NCBI GenBank assembly: GCA_016124235.1
Contig: WGOC01000019.1
Span: forward strand, 124,001-188,000
Source: a bacterium
GTDB lineage: Bacteria > Verrucomicrobiota > Verrucomicrobiia > Limisphaerales > RI-55
Length of the DNA: 64,000 nt
Direction: 5' to 3'
Shown: piece after piece, positions 63,212 to 64,000 of the stretch
Position numbering within the stretch: the stretch's first letter is position 1
Layout of the letters: the number at the start of each line of letters is the position of its first letter
Position numbers and translations under genes: made by a program
Notes under the pieces: model-generated
The model's input: the letters and a program-made list of their open reading frames with translations, nothing else
The model's database searches: none
Told to the model about the DNA's origin: nothing

Positions 63212-64000
63212 TCAGAACCGCCAAGTCACCGCCGCGCGAATCTTAAAGTCGGGCACCGCCTGCACGCCGGTGTTTTCAATGCTCACCGGAAAGTCCGCCC
63301 CGATTTCGGCGCTCAGTTTGTCCGACCACGTGAATCCAATCTGTGGCCCGACATACACGAGCGTCGCCGCGGAGTCCGGATCTTCGACGCCGTAGTAGGT
63401 GTCCTTTTCCTTGGTTTCGCCGGAGACGAGCGCCTGCAACGTGATCGTGTAGTTGTCTTCAAGCGCAACATACACACCCGGACCGGTCGACCAGATCAAA
63501 TCGTTGGCGTACTGGTGACCGTAATCGCCCTCGGTGCGAATGGCGTATTGCACATCCGCGTCGGCAAACAAGCGTTTCCACCGACCGAAAATCGTCGTTC
63601 CGACGATGCCGTCCACTGATCCGGAACCAAGCGCCAGGTCATGTCCGCCAATACCGCTCTCGGGCAGCGGCGGGTCATTCTCCACTTCAGGCTCGTTGAG
63701 CCGGCTCGAATCACCGGTCGGCAACTTGACGCCTCCGAGGACGCTCCAGTTAAAGGTATAGTTCTCCGCCAGCTTTTGGAGCACGAGATAGCTGCCCGTC
63801 ACGGAGATATCGCCGAGCCCGGACTCGTTGCCGGTCTCAATCATGGCGCCGCGCGGGCGGCTGTAGGAACGACTGATCACCGGCACATTCAACTGCACGC
63901 CAAATTTGCGATTGAAGTTGTAACCGGCAAACAGCTGGGTCACGGAACTGTCGACGTATTGATTGGCGTCGTTCGGGATTTCCATCCCGTCTTCGCGCAC
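63212..64000 (-). CDS. Outer-membrane beta-barrel protein, C-terminal part (runs off right edge)
   Basis: 262 residues are visible; the true start lies beyond base 64000. Alternating amphipathic strands and the motif WSVLGGVKLPTGDSSRLNEP are typical of the transporter/MetA-pathway-type OM barrel family, and it ends in a terminal aromatic, FKIRAAVTWRF, the BAM signal for OM proteins. Substrate unknown; the neighbouring small CxxC protein hints at metals, which is inference only. Confidence 0.75.
   Translation of the reverse strand: MREDGMEIPNDANQYVDSSVTQLFAGYNFNRKFGVQLNVPVISRSYSRPRGAMIETGNESGLGDISVTGSYLVLQKLAENYTFNWSVLGGVKLPTGDSSRLNEPEVENDPPLPESGIGGHDLALGSGSVDGIVGTTIFGRWKRLFADADVQYAIRTEGDYGHQYANDLIWSTGPGVYVALEDNYTITLQALVSGETKEKDTYYGVEDPDSAATLVYVGPQIGFTWSDKLSAEIGADFPVSIENTGVQAVPDFKIRAAVTWRF

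Overview
The window looks like chromosomal DNA of a Gram-negative, free-living (probably soil or sediment) bacterium of the Planctomycetes-Verrucomicrobia-Chlamydiae group, most likely a Verrucomicrobiota of the Pedosphaera/Limisphaerales type. This is inferred from gene content: a planctomycete-type cytochrome/DUF1549/DUF1553 giant protein, several pseudopilin-like proteins of the H-X9-DG family, sulfatases, Uma2, weak or absent Shine-Dalgarno sequences, lpxA (hence lipid A) and TolC-type outer-membrane proteins. No rRNA, tRNA, CRISPR array or transposase was recognised.

Layout. 1-935: 5' part of fabV, running off the left edge. 1147-8714: a one-strand cluster of small accessory enzymes (three VOC proteins, YCII/DGPF, two SRPBCC proteins, GFA, DUF1801, ankyrin, an Asp-box propeller, MoaD/ThiS) ending in an ECF42-type sigma factor. 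8901-19551: mixed metabolism (hpnA-like reductase, mtnA with a Uma2 gene inserted between two copies of the mtnA 3' end, FAD oxidoreductase, SDR, sulfatase, UbiB kinase). 20129-25226: radC, lpxA, a frameshifted O-methyltransferase, a cNMP-binding protein and membrane/periplasmic hypotheticals. 25398-28481: the DUF1549/DUF1553 protein. 29709-32848: the classic rpmH-rnpA-yidD-yidC-khpB(jag) operon.

33050-44229 is a copper/silver resistance island: a Cys-rich secreted peptide, CusC-, CusB- and CusA-like efflux proteins (the adaptor carries five heavy-metal-binding repeats), a DUF2231 membrane protein, a CorE-like ECF sigma factor with its own Cys-rich metal-sensing tail, and a CopA-like P-type ATPase broken by a one-base frameshift. 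44310-50298 (minus strand) is a candidate outer-membrane electron conduit: a cytochrome-barrel fusion, an eight-heme cytochrome and a cupredoxin/4xCHRD protein, flanked by an ECF sigma/anti-sigma pair (50542-51797). 53044-55493 is a compact bufferin-like RiPP operon: a nine-Cys precursor with a twin-arginine signal, a DUF692/MNIO enzyme and a DUF2063 partner. 55495-64000 holds a PafA-like phosphatase, a phosphocholine-type phospholipase C, an operon in which a secreted HxH-type protein sits between two pseudopilins, a small Cys-containing membrane protein and a partial outer-membrane barrel.

Together, 33-55 kb gives three layers of copper handling (efflux from cytoplasm and periplasm, regulation by a metal-sensing sigma factor, and probable copper-binding modified peptides) next to a heme/copper electron-transfer module. 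The best candidates for something new are the MNIO operon with a Tat-type precursor and intercistronic hairpin, the cytochrome-barrel fusion module, and the mtnA-tail duplication that brackets Uma2.
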